This document shows positions 52,998-63,075 of a stretch of DNA of 64,000 bases, one piece after another. The notes beneath the pieces were generated by a model that made no database searches, was not told the origin of the DNA, and saw nothing but the letters and a program-made list of their open reading frames with translations. The DNA lies in assembly GCA_030603365.1 (NCBI GenBank), contig JAUVXV010000001.1, forward strand, positions 1 through 64,000, given 5' to 3'. Every line of letters starts with the position of its first letter. Positions within the stretch are counted from its first letter, which is position 1. Both the position numbers and the translations under genes were made by a program. Source of the stretch: Candidatus Heimdallarchaeota archaeon. Lineage in GTDB: Archaea > Asgardarchaeota > Heimdallarchaeia > Heimdallarchaeales > Heimdallarchaeaceae.

Positions 52998-54440
52998 TCA
53001 GATATCAACTGAATTGAAATCTGTTTTATCGTCTCTTTTATCCATGTGGAATTTATCAATGATTTCTGAAGGAATACGTTTGAGAACTCTGTGGGGATCA
53101 TCGAAAATGGATAACATTTCCCAACCTATGTCTAATGATTCGAATATGGTTCTGTCTTCATGATAATCTTGATTAATAAATCTCTGCTCAAACAGATCTG
53201 CGAATTCTAGAATCTTTTTATCAGTCTCTGAAAGTGATTCATCTCCTACAACAGCAACTAAATCCCTTAGATCTCTACCTGTTGCATAAAGTGCATAAAG
53301 TTGATCTGATACAAATTTGTGATCGCTTCTTGTAGAACCCTGCCCTATTGTGTCCTTCATAAGCCTTGAAAGAGAAGGCAATGGGTTTATTGGTGGATAA
53401 AGACCTTTACGATTTAAAGCAACATCTACATACACTTGCCCTTCAGTAATATACCCGGTAAGATCGGGGACTGGATGAGTAATATCATAGTTTGGTAGAG
53501 TTAGAATAGGAATCTGTGTGATTGATCCTTTCTTATCATGTATTCTCCCTGCTCTCTCATAAATAGTTGAGAAATCTGAATACATATATCCTGGATACCC
53601 TCTTCTACTTGGAACTTCACTTCTAGCTGCTGCGACCTCGCGTAATGATTCTGCGTAAGCAGTCATATCTGTTAGGATTACTAAAACATGATAATTATGT
53701 TCATAAGCAAGATATTCAGCAACTGTTAATGCCAATCGAGGAGTCAATAACCGTTCAATAGCTGGATCATCAGCTAAATTAAGGAAAAGGACTACTTTGT
53801 CCAAAGCACCAGTTGCTTCGAAATCATCACGGAAAAACCTTGCTTCATCAGCAGTGATACCCATAGCTGAAAAGATAACTGCAAATTCCTCTTCTGTTCC
53901 TAATACTTTAGCTTGACGAGCAATTTGGGCTGCGAGCATATTATGAGGTAAACCACTTCCACTAAAGAGCGGTAGCTTTTGACCTCTTACAAGAGTGAGT
54001 AAAGTATCAATTGTACTAATCCCTGTTTCAATGAATTCTTTTGGGTACTGACGAGCTGATGGATTGATTGGAGTTCCAGCTACATCTAATATTTTATCAG
54101 GAATGATGTCTCCTCCACCGTCTATAGATTCACCTCTTCCATTAAAAACACGGCCAAGCATTTCTTTGCTTACACCTATTTTCATTGTTTCTCCGAGAAA
54201 CCTACAAATGGTGTCTTTTGTTTCGAGACCAGAAGTACCTTCAAAACACTGTATTATAGCAAGATCTTTGGACACATCTAATACTTGCCCTCTTCTTCTT
54301 TCTCCTGAGGTGGTTGTGATTTCAGCCATTTCACCATAAGATACTTCTCCCATTCCCCTTAAATTAACAAACATTAATGGTCCTGAAACTTCTGTCACTG
54401 TCTGAAATTCTCTTGCTTCATATCTCTCTTTTATTGTCAT
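52998..54440 (-). CDS. atpB: A-type ATP synthase subunit B
   Basis: Regulatory, non-catalytic subunit of the A1 head. 480 residues, with [17 protein letters not shown] replacing a P-loop, [17 protein letters not shown] and the typical [20 protein letters not shown]. It starts 13 bp after atpA behind GAGGGAT. The following D subunit gene, normally next, is not here; a ComB-like gene is convergent instead. Confidence 0.96.
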   Translation of the reverse strand: MTIKERYEAREFQTVTEVSGPLMFVNLRGMGEVSYGEMAEITTTSGERRRGQVLDVSKDLAIIQCFEGTSGLETKDTICRFLGETMKIGVSKEMLGRVFNGRGESIDGGGDIIPDKILDVAGTPINPSARQYPKEFIETGISTIDTLLTLVRGQKLPLFSGSGLPHNMLAAQIARQAKVLGTEEEFAVIFSAMGITADEARFFRDDFEATGALDKVVLFLNLADDPAIERLLTPRLALTVAEYLAYEHNYHVLVILTDMTAYAESLREVAAARSEVPSRRGYPGYMYSDFSTIYERAGRIHDKKGSITQIPILTLPNYDITHPVPDLTGYITEGQVYVDVALNRKGLYPPINPLPSLSRLMKDTIGQGSTRSDHKFVSDQLYALYATGRDLRDLVAVVGDESLSETDKKILEFADLFEQRFINQDYHEDRTIFESLDIGWEMLSIFDDPHRVLKRIPSEIIDKFHMDKRDDKTDFNSVDI

Positions 54441-54453
54441 TTTTATCCCTCTG

Positions 54454-56250
54454 TTATTTATCCTCTACCTCAAAGTTTTGAGGTGTTAATCCATCAATTT
54501 CTTTCATAAGTTCATTCAAGCTAGTTTCAACTTCACTTTTTTCAATATATTTCATTCTAGCAATTCTTATTACCAAATCACTTTCAAAGATATCAGCAAC
54601 ATTTGTACCTCTTCTGTGAAGATCTTTGGCTTTTTCATAGAAACGCAGAATTGTCTTTAACATAAGGTATTGTTTTTCTAGACTGCAGAAACTATCAGAT
54701 TCATGGAAAGCATTTTGCTGTAGAAAATCTTCTTTCAGCATTCTTGCAGTCTCAAGAATTATTTTCTCACTTGGTGGTAAAGCATCTGGTCCAACAAGAG
54801 CTACAATGTCCTGGAGTTCCTTGTCTTTTTGTAATAATGCGAGAGATTGTGTTCTTAATTCTGGGAATTCAGGATTTACATTCTGTGAATAGTAATCTTC
54901 TAATGCTGACCAATAGAGTGTATAGCTCAATAAGTAATCAATTGCTGGAAAATGCCTGCGACTTGCTAATTCTTTTGAAAGAGCCCAGAAGACTTTGACA
55001 ATTCTTAAAGTATTTTGTGTAACAGGTTCGCTGAAATCTCCACCAGGAGGACTTACTGCTCCTACTACAGTGATACTAGCTTCTCTTTGTTTTGTACCTA
55101 TTGTTAAAACACGACCTGCTCTTTCATAGTATTGGGCAATTCTCGATGCGAGATAAGCAGGGAATGATTCTTCACCAGGCATTTCTTCCAAACGACCTGA
55201 GATTTCTCTCATTGCTTCAGCCCAACGGGATGTACTATCAGCCATCATAGCAACATCATACCCCATATCTCTAAAGAATTCAGCAAGAGTTATACCAGTA
55301 TATACACTTGCTTCACGAGCAGCTACAGGCATATTTGAAGTATTTGCAATTAGAATAGTACGATCCATAAGAGGACCCCCTGTGTAAGGATCTACAAGTC
55401 TTGGAAATTCTTGGAGTACATCGGTCATCTCATTTCCTCGTTCTCCACATCCAACATAAACTACAATTTTCGCATCTGACCACTTTGCAAGCTGATGCTG
55501 ACTGACAGTTTTTCCAGTTCCAAAACCTCCAGGAATTGCTCCTGTACCTCCTTTAGCAATTGGTGCAAAGGTATCAAAAATTCTTTGACCTGTGATTAAG
55601 GGAATATTAGAAGGCAATCGACTATGATATGGTCTTGGTTGTCTAACTGGCCATTTATGATAAAACTGTAAGTCAACTTTGTCTCCACTAGGTGTTACTA
55701 AAGTTGCTGCAGTATCATCAATATTGTAATCCCCTCTTTGTGCAATAAATTCGATTTTTCCGTTTATTTTTGGAGGTACTAAGAGTTTGAAATCAACTGT
55801 TGGTGTTTCTGGTATCTCTCCAAGAATGTCTCCTCCTAAAACTTTGTCTCCAACTTTTACACTGGGGGCAAAATCCCATAATTTCTTATGGTCTAAACCT
55901 GGAATTTCAATTCCTCTTTCTATGAAATCACCAGAAATTTCACGAATTACAGGTAAAGGTCTTTGAATTCCATCAAAAATTTGTCTGATTAATCCTGGTC
56001 CTAGTTCGACTGATAAAGGTGCATTTGTTAGATATACTGGTTCTCCTGGAGTTAATCCATCTGTACTTTCATACACTTGAATTGTAGCTAAGTCTTCAGT
56101 AAGTTTTATAATCTCGCCAACTAGTTTCTCTTCTCCAACCCTAGCTACATCGTACAATTTGGAACCTAACATGTTAGAAGCCTGAACTACTGGTCCTGAA
56201 ATTCTATCGATATAACCAACCTGTTCTGAATTAGCCATAGTCATTTTCAT
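54454..56250 (-). CDS. atpA: A-type ATP synthase catalytic subunit A
   Basis: 598 residues, catalytic subunit of the A1 head. P-loop [17 protein letters not shown] near residue 240, the bulge domain (120-200) typical of A/V-type, [20 protein letters not shown] and [15 protein letters not shown]. No intein interrupts it. ATGs at 56250 and 56238 are both possible. It follows glmM by 125 bp rather than the usual atpF or atpC, so the operon is rearranged. Confidence 0.97.
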   Translation of the reverse strand: MKMTMANSEQVGYIDRISGPVVQASNMLGSKLYDVARVGEEKLVGEIIKLTEDLATIQVYESTDGLTPGEPVYLTNAPLSVELGPGLIRQIFDGIQRPLPVIREISGDFIERGIEIPGLDHKKLWDFAPSVKVGDKVLGGDILGEIPETPTVDFKLLVPPKINGKIEFIAQRGDYNIDDTAATLVTPSGDKVDLQFYHKWPVRQPRPYHSRLPSNIPLITGQRIFDTFAPIAKGGTGAIPGGFGTGKTVSQHQLAKWSDAKIVVYVGCGERGNEMTDVLQEFPRLVDPYTGGPLMDRTILIANTSNMPVAAREASVYTGITLAEFFRDMGYDVAMMADSTSRWAEAMREISGRLEEMPGEESFPAYLASRIAQYYERAGRVLTIGTKQREASITVVGAVSPPGGDFSEPVTQNTLRIVKVFWALSKELASRRHFPAIDYLLSYTLYWSALEDYYSQNVNPEFPELRTQSLALLQKDKELQDIVALVGPDALPPSEKIILETARMLKEDFLQQNAFHESDSFCSLEKQYLMLKTILRFYEKAKDLHRRGTNVADIFESDLVIRIARMKYIEKSEVETSLNELMKEIDGLTPQNFEVEDK

Positions 56251-56375
56251 TACACTCTATATGCTACGCAACTTGTGAATTTCTTTTTTTAAGTTTTGTT
56301 AAATACCTCTATTTGAATAGTTAAAAATAAACTTAAGAAATTTTTGCACTAAACAAGTTGTTATAGTGATGAGGG

Positions 56376-57746
56376 CTATATTTTATATTTTGCAATTGCT
56401 TTTCTAACAAGTTCTAGGCTTTTATTCATAAGAATCTCTGCTCTTTTACTTGTCTTTGCTTCCACAAAAATTCTAAAAATAGACTCAGTACCAGACGGTC
56501 TGATAAGAACCCAACCATCAGAAAAGAACAATTTCACGCCATCAATAGTAATAATTTCATCAGCTTCTTCTACATTATTTTTGATATATTCCATTACTTC
56601 CTCTTTCAAATCTTCAGGACAACTAATCTTATCTTTTCTTTGATAATAATTTGGAAATTCAAGTAGTAAATTGCTTAACCTTTTTTCTGAATTTGCAAGA
56701 ATTTCAGCCATTAAAGCAGCTGCCATCATGCCATCTCTGACACTTTGATGGGGACCATAAAACAGTCCACCATTTTCTTCACCACCTAGGATGCAATTTT
56801 TCTCTATCATTTTACGACTAACATAAATGCAGCCAACAGGTGTCCAGAAAATTTTACCACCAACTTCTTCAATTATATCAGTCATAACTGAAGAAGAGCT
56901 AATTGGGGTTACAAATCTCTTATTTTCATTTTGTTGCAATACCCATTTTTCAAACAGAGCAATTGATTTATCACCGTAATGGATTTTGCCTTTATCATCA
57001 CCGAAAATTGCTCTATCTGCATCTCCATCATGTGCAATGGAGAAATCTGCTCCAGTTTCAGTAGTTATCTTCTTCATTAAACTCAGTCTTTCTGGTACTG
57101 GTTCTACACCTCTCCCTGGAAAACTTCCATCCAATTGGCAGTTTAAACTAATGACTTTAACTCCTAGTTGTCGTAGAAGAATGGGTGTTACTAAACTACC
57201 TACCCCATTTCCCCCATCCACAACAGCTGAAAGTTTTCTTCTTCTAATCTTATCTAAATCAACTAAACCTATCATTCTATCTATATATTCTGATGAAACG
57301 TCAATTTTTGTTATTTCTTTGTTTTCACTCCATCCAACATAACTAAAGTTTTCTTCTTCGTATGTCTGTTCTATTTTCAATTGTTTTGGGGTATCTATTT
57401 CAATACCATCTGAATCAATTACCTTTACTCCATTAAATTCAGGAGGATTATGGCTTGCTGTAACCATTATTCCCATATCTGCTTTCAAAAATGGAACAGC
57501 GAATTGAAGGAGGGGGGTAGGTACTGTTCCTACATCGATTACTTCTGTACCACTTGCTAGGAAACTTGCGATAATAACACTTTTCAGTAAAGGACTACTA
57601 AGTCTCGAATCCGCTCCAATAACCATTGTCCCCTTATCTAACATATAGGAAGCTATAGCAGAACTCATTTTAGATATAAATATGGGGTTCATGTGATTTC
57701 CTACAACTCCACGTATCCCATTGGTACCAAAATACTTCCTTTTCAT
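56376..57746 (-). CDS. glmM: Phosphoglucosamine mutase
   Basis: Converts glucosamine-6-phosphate to the 1-phosphate. 456 residues with FGTNGIRGVVGNH, phosphoserine loop VTASHNPPEFNG near 101, metal loop AHDGDADRAIF, sugar loop LGGEENGGLFYG and RPSGTESIFRIF at the end. The GGEENGG loop is the GlmM type, unlike the second mutase at 17995. Same strand as atpA. Confidence 0.9.
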   Translation of the reverse strand: MKRKYFGTNGIRGVVGNHMNPIFISKMSSAIASYMLDKGTMVIGADSRLSSPLLKSVIIASFLASGTEVIDVGTVPTPLLQFAVPFLKADMGIMVTASHNPPEFNGVKVIDSDGIEIDTPKQLKIEQTYEEENFSYVGWSENKEITKIDVSSEYIDRMIGLVDLDKIRRRKLSAVVDGGNGVGSLVTPILLRQLGVKVISLNCQLDGSFPGRGVEPVPERLSLMKKITTETGADFSIAHDGDADRAIFGDDKGKIHYGDKSIALFEKWVLQQNENKRFVTPISSSSVMTDIIEEVGGKIFWTPVGCIYVSRKMIEKNCILGGEENGGLFYGPHQSVRDGMMAAALMAEILANSEKRLSNLLLEFPNYYQRKDKISCPEDLKEEVMEYIKNNVEEADEIITIDGVKLFFSDGWVLIRPSGTESIFRIFVEAKTSKRAEILMNKSLELVRKAIAKYKI

Positions 57747-57900
57747 TAATCACATAAAATCTTGAGAGGTTAAATTTCTTTCGACAACTTAAATAGAACA
57801 GAAATTTATTTTAAGATTCCATTTTTAAGGTGCAACAGAATCTTTTAAAAACGTCTTCAATGCTTATCATTTAACCTAAAGGAAATACCGTGGTCGAAAA

Positions 57901-58209
57901 ATGAGTGTTGAATTTCTTAAAGAAATTAGAAAAGTCGAAAGAGATTGTGAAGAGAAAATCAAAAAAGCTGAAACTGCTAAAGATAGCGCTGTAATGGATG
58001 CTGAGAAAAATAGTGTTTTACAAGTTAGAAACGCAGAAATTCTTGCAAAAGAAGAGGTAGAAAGTATTCTTTCTGGTATACAGGATCGAATTAAAGACGA
58101 ATTTGCTACAATGGACAAAGAGTTTAAAGAAGAAAAAAATAAACTCGATGAAAAAGCAAAGAAAACAGAAAAGAAAGCAGTTGAAGTAATATTCTCTGAA
58201 GTTCTATAG
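57901..58209 (+). CDS. atpH: A-type ATP synthase subunit H (peripheral stalk)
   Basis: 102 charged residues predicted as one long coiled coil rich in Lys and Glu (ERDCEEKIKKAETAKDSA and onward). This is the form of AtpH/subunit G-like stalk proteins, which pair with subunit E. The assignment is strengthened by atpF 2-11 bp downstream. Expressed divergently from glmM-atpA-atpB. Confidence 0.75.
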   Translation: MSVEFLKEIRKVERDCEEKIKKAETAKDSAVMDAEKNSVLQVRNAEILAKEEVESILSGIQDRIKDEFATMDKEFKEEKNKLDEKAKKTEKKAVEVIFSEVL

Positions 58210-58220
58210 TAGTGATTAGA

Positions 58221-58550
58221 ATGAGTGCTCCCCAAAGAACTAAGATTGTAAGCATTGGTGATGAAGAAACTTCTTTGGGTTTTAAGTTGGCTGGTATATC
58301 TAATGTTTATACAGAAGAGCCAGAAAAAGCATCTTCTTTACTTCGTTCTTTAGCAGAAGATCCTGAAATTGCTATTTTAATAATTACAGAAGAAGTTGCA
58401 GAAGCAAACAAAGATGTTATCAGAAGAATAACAATAAATCCATATCCTGTTATTGTAGAGGTGCCTGGAAAGAAGGCACAATATGCAAGTGCAGAAGATA
58501 AAGTTCGTGCATTAATAAAAATGGCATTGGGCATCGACATAGAAATATGA
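58221..58550 (+). CDS. atpF: A-type ATP synthase subunit F
   Basis: 109 residues with the Rossmann-like F fold: KIVSIGDEETSLGFKLAGI, the EIAILIITEEVAE strand, and PYPVIVEVPGK. It links the central stalk and head. The ATG at 58221 is preferred over a GTG at 58212. The C, D, E, I and K subunits are not in the window. Confidence 0.88.
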   Translation: MSAPQRTKIVSIGDEETSLGFKLAGISNVYTEEPEKASSLLRSLAEDPEIAILIITEEVAEANKDVIRRITINPYPVIVEVPGKKAQYASAEDKVRALIKMALGIDIEI

Positions 58551-58607
58551 TGGAGGAAAAGCCTTTATAGACTTTATTTGTTTATTTTTTAATGGAGACC
58601 AAGTATA

Positions 58608-58880
58608 ATGAATGATAAAATAATTGGTTTAGTTATGATTGTTGGTTCATTATCAATTCTTGGTTTTCTATTTTACTGGACAATATTGATGCCAATTCTT
58701 TGGCCAGAACGTCTTTTTGATGCTTATCTTGGATTAGCAATAGTGTTTTTCATTATTGCTTTTATTGTATTGATTTTCCTAACATGGGTTGGATGGATTT
58801 TCCTAAAGACAAGAGCTCCAAAAGAAGGGATGCTTGAAGCAAAAATAGAACAAATTAATAATTTTGAAATAAAAGATTGA
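58608..58880 (+). CDS. Two-helix membrane protein upstream of NAC
   Basis: 90 residues: two hydrophobic helices (about 6-27 and 40-67) with a short loop, then a cytoplasmic charged tail MLEAKIEQINNFEIKD. No family recognised. It lies 12 bp before the NAC gene in the same direction, so it may be co-expressed with it; a role in membrane insertion is only a guess. Confidence 0.6.
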   Translation: MNDKIIGLVMIVGSLSILGFLFYWTILMPILWPERLFDAYLGLAIVFFIIAFIVLIFLTWVGWIFLKTRAPKEGMLEAKIEQINNFEIKD

Positions 58881-58892
58881 GAAAGTGATAAT

Positions 58893-59270
58893 ATGATGGG
58901 CGGTAAGAGACCTATATCTCCTCGTGAAGCAAAAAGAATGAAAGCAAGAATGAGACAAATTGAATTGGAAGGAGTTGAAGAAGTTATTATACGTTTCGCT
59001 GACAAGGAAACTGTGATTCATAATCCTTCTGTAGTTAAAGCCTTTATTCCTGGTATGCTGGAATCTGATACCTTCCAAGTTATGGGAGCAGGAACAGATC
59101 GTCCGAGAGGAAGTGAAGAAGGTACAGTAGCAGGTGTCACTGTCACAGACTCTGACGTTGAACTAGTAATGGCTCAAACAGGTTCTTCAAAAGAAGATGC
59201 TAGAAAAGCTCTTGAAGAAGAAAAAGGAGATCTTGCTGGAGCAATTGTAAAACTAAAAACAAAGAAATAA
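58893..59270 (+). CDS. nac: Nascent polypeptide-associated complex protein (archaeal NAC)
   Basis: 125 residues. A NAC domain (about 14-75) with VEEVIIRFADKETVIHNPSV, TFQVMGAG, a linker, and a C-terminal UBA domain VELVMAQTGSSKEDARKALE (about 87-122). It binds nascent chains at the ribosome exit. Second gene of a pair with the small membrane protein. Confidence 0.95.
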   Translation: MMGGKRPISPREAKRMKARMRQIELEGVEEVIIRFADKETVIHNPSVVKAFIPGMLESDTFQVMGAGTDRPRGSEEGTVAGVTVTDSDVELVMAQTGSSKEDARKALEEEKGDLAGAIVKLKTKK

Positions 59271-59271
59271 C

Positions 59272-59757
59272 TTATTTCTCTTTCTTCAGGCCTTTTCGTG
59301 TAGAAATTGCTACGCCTTTATTCATTTCTTTTATCATTTTTCCTGAAATTCTTGCAGTTCCAATTCCCAGAAATTCATTATTTTGATTAATTATGATTAC
59401 TTCATCTTTGATTGCGATTCGTTGATCAGCTTCTAATACATGTTTTGCGAAAACAGTTTTTCCATCTCTTACAAATGGTTCTGTATCTTGGTTTACCTTT
59501 ACCCTTAGACCAAATCCATTTTGGTGAAGTATTTCTCCTCCTAAGAGGGAAGGAACTAAAAAACCATCACGAACACGAAAAGAGCAAATTCTTTCTTCAT
59601 TTTTGTATATGAAGCGTATCCTGTTTGTTCCCTTAGATCTCTCAACATAGATGTTGTCCGAAAACAAAGCATCTCCTGCTCCTTGTCCAAATTGAAAATC
59701 AGCAATACTTTGAATTTTCTTTAAATCAGAATCATTTGGTTTCTCAAGTTTTGCCAT
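59272..59757 (-). CDS. PUA-domain RNA-binding protein (TGT-like, COG1370 type)
   Basis: 161 residues. A pre-PUA segment, IQSIADFQFGQGAGDALF, as in the C2 domain of archaeosine tRNA-guanine transglycosylase, is followed by a PUA domain with VFAKHVLEADQRIAIKDEVIIIN. The catalytic TGT domain is absent. It probably binds RNA, perhaps in tRNA modification. It ends 2 bp from the NAC stop. Confidence 0.78.
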   Translation of the reverse strand: MAKLEKPNDSDLKKIQSIADFQFGQGAGDALFSDNIYVERSKGTNRIRFIYKNEERICSFRVRDGFLVPSLLGGEILHQNGFGLRVKVNQDTEPFVRDGKTVFAKHVLEADQRIAIKDEVIIINQNNEFLGIGTARISGKMIKEMNKGVAISTRKGLKKEK

Positions 59758-59809
59758 ATAGAAAAAACTTATACAATCAAATAATAAGAATTGTTATCAA
59801 GAAGAACAT

Positions 59810-60643
59810 CTATTTTGTTACATACAAATCAGTGCATAGATGATAGTTTTTAGGAGAATATTTCTTTATTTTTCGAATATTCTTAATTTCAATATCATAA
59901 TCTAATCTTTTTCTTATTCGATCTATGTATTTTTTGGGTTGATTCAAATTGTCTCTAGGAGAAAGACTATGATAATGAATCCATCCTTCTCCTTTTATTG
60001 CTTCTAGACCGCATTTCAATTGTTCTTCATCACTATCAAAATATCCCATCAACACCCTTGTAGCAAAATTTACTGGTGTTTTTTTCCTATTGTCACCATA
60101 AATAGGATAATATCTCTTTTCCACTTTATTTGCTTTAACATTAGTTTCAAGAAAATTAAAAGCCACTTGATTCCACTCTATTCCATAAGCAATTACAGTT
60201 GGTTTATTTACAACAACTGGTAAGGATAAATTACCAATGCAAGCAAACATATCACACAAAATCTCGTTATCTTCAACCTCTTGGATTAATCTTTTTCTCT
60301 CACCTTTATTGCCTGGTGATAATGTTATTTCTGCTACATCTATCTGGAATTCTGTTTTGTATTCACGATGTACGGTAGAGGTTCTAGGTTCTCCTGCAAT
60401 GTGAGATATGATTGGTTTTCTATGAGGGGTTACGGTGTTTAGTTGTTCAACGACCACGTTAATTTGTGAATCAATATCTATTATTATATCTCCTAATAAC
60501 TCTTTATACTTACTAAGGCTTTCATCAACATGGTGAAAAATTGCTATATCTCCTATAACTGAATATCCAGCAGGTAGTTTTTCAAGTAATTCAGTATCAA
60601 TTTTTCCTTGAAATATAGTTTGTAATCTGTCTTTGAGTTTCAT
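59810..60643 (-). CDS. Taw2/Trm5-like SAM-dependent enzyme of wybutosine synthesis
   Basis: 277 residues. GEPRTSTVHREYKTEFQIDVAEITLSPGNK aligned to Trm5/Tyw2-like proteins and a SAM motif LCDMFACIGNLSLPV, where family members have FAGIG. RIKK and the ICSPK-like C-terminal basic strand end it. The RSK-type first strand and lack of the Trm5 N-terminal D1 domain favour Taw2, the aminocarboxypropyl transferase that acts on tRNA-Phe position 37. The distinction is tentative. Confidence 0.72.
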   Translation of the reverse strand: MKLKDRLQTIFQGKIDTELLEKLPAGYSVIGDIAIFHHVDESLSKYKELLGDIIIDIDSQINVVVEQLNTVTPHRKPIISHIAGEPRTSTVHREYKTEFQIDVAEITLSPGNKGERKRLIQEVEDNEILCDMFACIGNLSLPVVVNKPTVIAYGIEWNQVAFNFLETNVKANKVEKRYYPIYGDNRKKTPVNFATRVLMGYFDSDEEQLKCGLEAIKGEGWIHYHSLSPRDNLNQPKKYIDRIRKRLDYDIEIKNIRKIKKYSPKNYHLCTDLYVTK

Positions 60644-60710
60644 TAATACTAATTATATCTTTCAACATCAATTTTTAATATTATCTGCTTTTTATAATTT
60701 ATAGAAGAAA

Positions 60711-61253
60711 ATGGTTTGTACTGCAAAGCTCAACAAAAAATACTCCTTAATTGAAGAAAAAAATGCAAATGACATCTACAGTCAAGGTTGGTTTGGATAT
60801 TTCTCTAAAGGAAATAATCTGAGATTAGATCCATTTGAAACGGTTCTATTGCTTGAACGAAAGAAGATTAATGTTATGAGTAAATTAAACCAGTTATTAG
60901 AACTAAAGGATGTTGTTGCTTATTTTTCAGATAATGATTCCGATTTCTTAATTCATTATCTTTTGTATAAAGATTTACGAAGTAGGGGATATATTGTTAA
61001 GAAACAATCTTTCGAAAGTAAATATTTTGAGCTATACGAACGTGGTGCAACACCAAAGAAAGCAAAACATCTAGCTCTAGTTATCCCCATGGTTGAGGGC
61101 GTTCTATTTGATATTGATGACATCGATCAAATATTATCGGAAACAAAGAAAATAAGTAAACAACTTATCTTCGCAGTAATTGATAGTTTGGGAGATGTTT
61201 CATACTATAGTGTGAGTGAACTGGAATTTGAGAAAATAAACGATAAGGTTTGA
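60711..61253 (+). CDS. endA: tRNA-splicing endonuclease
   Basis: 180 residues, the length of the homotetrameric form. The catalytic triad is Tyr109 in FELYERG, His120 in KKAKHLALV and Lys150 in ISKQLIFAV. N-terminal QGWFGYFSKGN and LLYKDLRSRGYIVKK are typical. It removes bulge-helix-bulge introns, three of which are in tRNA genes of this window. The PIN-ATPase gene begins 11 bp downstream. Confidence 0.92.
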   Translation: MVCTAKLNKKYSLIEEKNANDIYSQGWFGYFSKGNNLRLDPFETVLLLERKKINVMSKLNQLLELKDVVAYFSDNDSDFLIHYLLYKDLRSRGYIVKKQSFESKYFELYERGATPKKAKHLALVIPMVEGVLFDIDDIDQILSETKKISKQLIFAVIDSLGDVSYYSVSELEFEKINDKV

Positions 61254-61263
61254 GTGAACAGAA

Positions 61264-63075
61264 ATGAAGTATGTACCTGATACATCAACCATAATTAATG
61301 GGCAATTCTTAAAACATCTATCTGAGCAAAAAGACGTTGAATCTATAGTTCTTTCAAGAGTTGTTATAGCTGAGATTGAAAATATGGCTAATCAAGCAAA
61401 AACTACTGGGATGGTAGCTTTGGAAGAATTACAAAGAATCAGAGATTTCTGTGCAAAAACAGCTGCTGACTTAGTTATTGATGGATATAGGCCCTCAGTG
61501 AATCAAATTAAAGGTGCTCCAGGTGGTGAGTTAGATGCTCAGATTAGAGACTTGGCAGCTGAGTATGAAGCCATTCTTGTAACTTCTGATCGAGTTATGG
61601 CTGAAATTGGTAAAGCAGAAGGTTTGGCAGTTGTATTTATTAAGGAAGAAACAAGAAGCATCGGTAAGAAAATTGAGGATTATTTTGATGAAAATACTAT
61701 GTCTATTCATTTGAGAGAGGATAATTTACCGCTGGCTAAAAAAGGCTTTCCGGGTAACTTTCAATTAGTACCCATGCAAGATGAAAAAATTCTCACTAGA
61801 GATTTACTAGATGAATTAGCAAAAGATGTGATTGAAAGAGCATCAAGAGAAAAAGACAGTTTTATTGAATCAGATAGACATGGTACATCTGTTATACAAC
61901 TAAAAAACTCAAGAATTGTAATCCTTAGACCACCATTTAGTGATGCAATGGAGATAACAGCTGTTAGACCAATTGTTAAATTAGCATTAAGTGATTATGA
62001 AATCGATTCAAAACTCCTTCAACGAATTGAGTCAAAGGCTGAAGGCATTCTTCTAGCTGGTCCTCCAGGGGCTGGAAAAAGTACTTTTGCTACAGCTCTA
62101 GCTGAAAATTATGCAGATAAGGATAATATAGTCAAAACCTTTGAAAACCCTAGAGATCTTCAAGTTGATAACAGAATTACTCAAATGTCAGGATTCGGAG
62201 GAGATATTTCAGCTTCAGCTGATTTGGTACTGTTAATGAGACCAGATTATGTTATATATGATGAATTAAGAAAGACAAAGGATTTTGAAACTTATTCTGA
62301 TCTTCGGTTAGCAGGTATAGGTTTGATTGGAGTAGTCCATGCTACTCAAGCAATCGATGGTATTCAAAGATTCATTAAAAGAGTTGATTTGGGTGTGATC
62401 CCATCAATTGTTGATACAATTATTTTTATTTCTCATGGGGAAGTTTCCAAAGTTTATACTCTAGAACTAACAGTTACAGTGCCAACAGGCATGACAGAAA
62501 AAGATTTGAGCAGACCAGTGATTCAGGTGAAAGATTTTCACACAAACAAACCTGAATATGAGATTTATACTTTTGGAGAACAGATTGTTGTCTCTCCAGT
62601 AGGTAAGAACCTCAAAACAAGACAAAAAACTACACGCATCTCAAATGTAACCCCCTCGCATATTGAGAAAGTATTGAAAAGATATTCTCTTTATGATTAT
62701 AATTTTGAGTTCGAAGCTCCAAATTCTCTTGTACTTTTTGTATCTGAAAAGGATAGACCTCGAATAATAGGTAGGGAAGGTAGAACTATTGAAGAAATTG
62801 AGCAGAAACTTGGTCTTTCAATAACTGTAAAATCATTAGATCAGCAAGAGGAAATGGAATTTGTTATAGATTTATATCCATCAAAAAACAAAGTAAACTT
62901 AATATTTCCTAATGTATGTATAGGTAAGGATGTCATTGTTACCGCTAATGGGACAAATCTAGTTCAATTAACTGTTGGAAAGACTAGTGAAGTTAGTATA
63001 GCAAAAAACAGTCAAGTGGGAAAATTATTGATGGAAGCTCATAGTAAAGGAGCTACAATCACTGCTATGCTTTAA
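61264..63075 (+). CDS. PIN domain-ATPase-KH protein (PINA/COG1855)
   Basis: 603 residues. PIN nuclease domain at 1-140 with VPDTSTI at the start and acidic residues in ELDAQIRDLAAEY and LVTSDRV. RecA/PilT-like ATPase near 260-450 with Walker A GPPGAGKST and Walker B VIYDELRK. KH domain about 500-560 with DRPRIIGREGRTIEEIEQKLG. PINA of Sulfolobus acts on Holliday junctions. It is coupled to endA, and its end overlaps the convergent rpiA by 11 bp. Confidence 0.9.
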   Translation: MKYVPDTSTIINGQFLKHLSEQKDVESIVLSRVVIAEIENMANQAKTTGMVALEELQRIRDFCAKTAADLVIDGYRPSVNQIKGAPGGELDAQIRDLAAEYEAILVTSDRVMAEIGKAEGLAVVFIKEETRSIGKKIEDYFDENTMSIHLREDNLPLAKKGFPGNFQLVPMQDEKILTRDLLDELAKDVIERASREKDSFIESDRHGTSVIQLKNSRIVILRPPFSDAMEITAVRPIVKLALSDYEIDSKLLQRIESKAEGILLAGPPGAGKSTFATALAENYADKDNIVKTFENPRDLQVDNRITQMSGFGGDISASADLVLLMRPDYVIYDELRKTKDFETYSDLRLAGIGLIGVVHATQAIDGIQRFIKRVDLGVIPSIVDTIIFISHGEVSKVYTLELTVTVPTGMTEKDLSRPVIQVKDFHTNKPEYEIYTFGEQIVVSPVGKNLKTRQKTTRISNVTPSHIEKVLKRYSLYDYNFEFEAPNSLVLFVSEKDRPRIIGREGRTIEEIEQKLGLSITVKSLDQQEEMEFVIDLYPSKNKVNLIFPNVCIGKDVIVTANGTNLVQLTVGKTSEVSIAKNSQVGKLLMEAHSKGATITAML

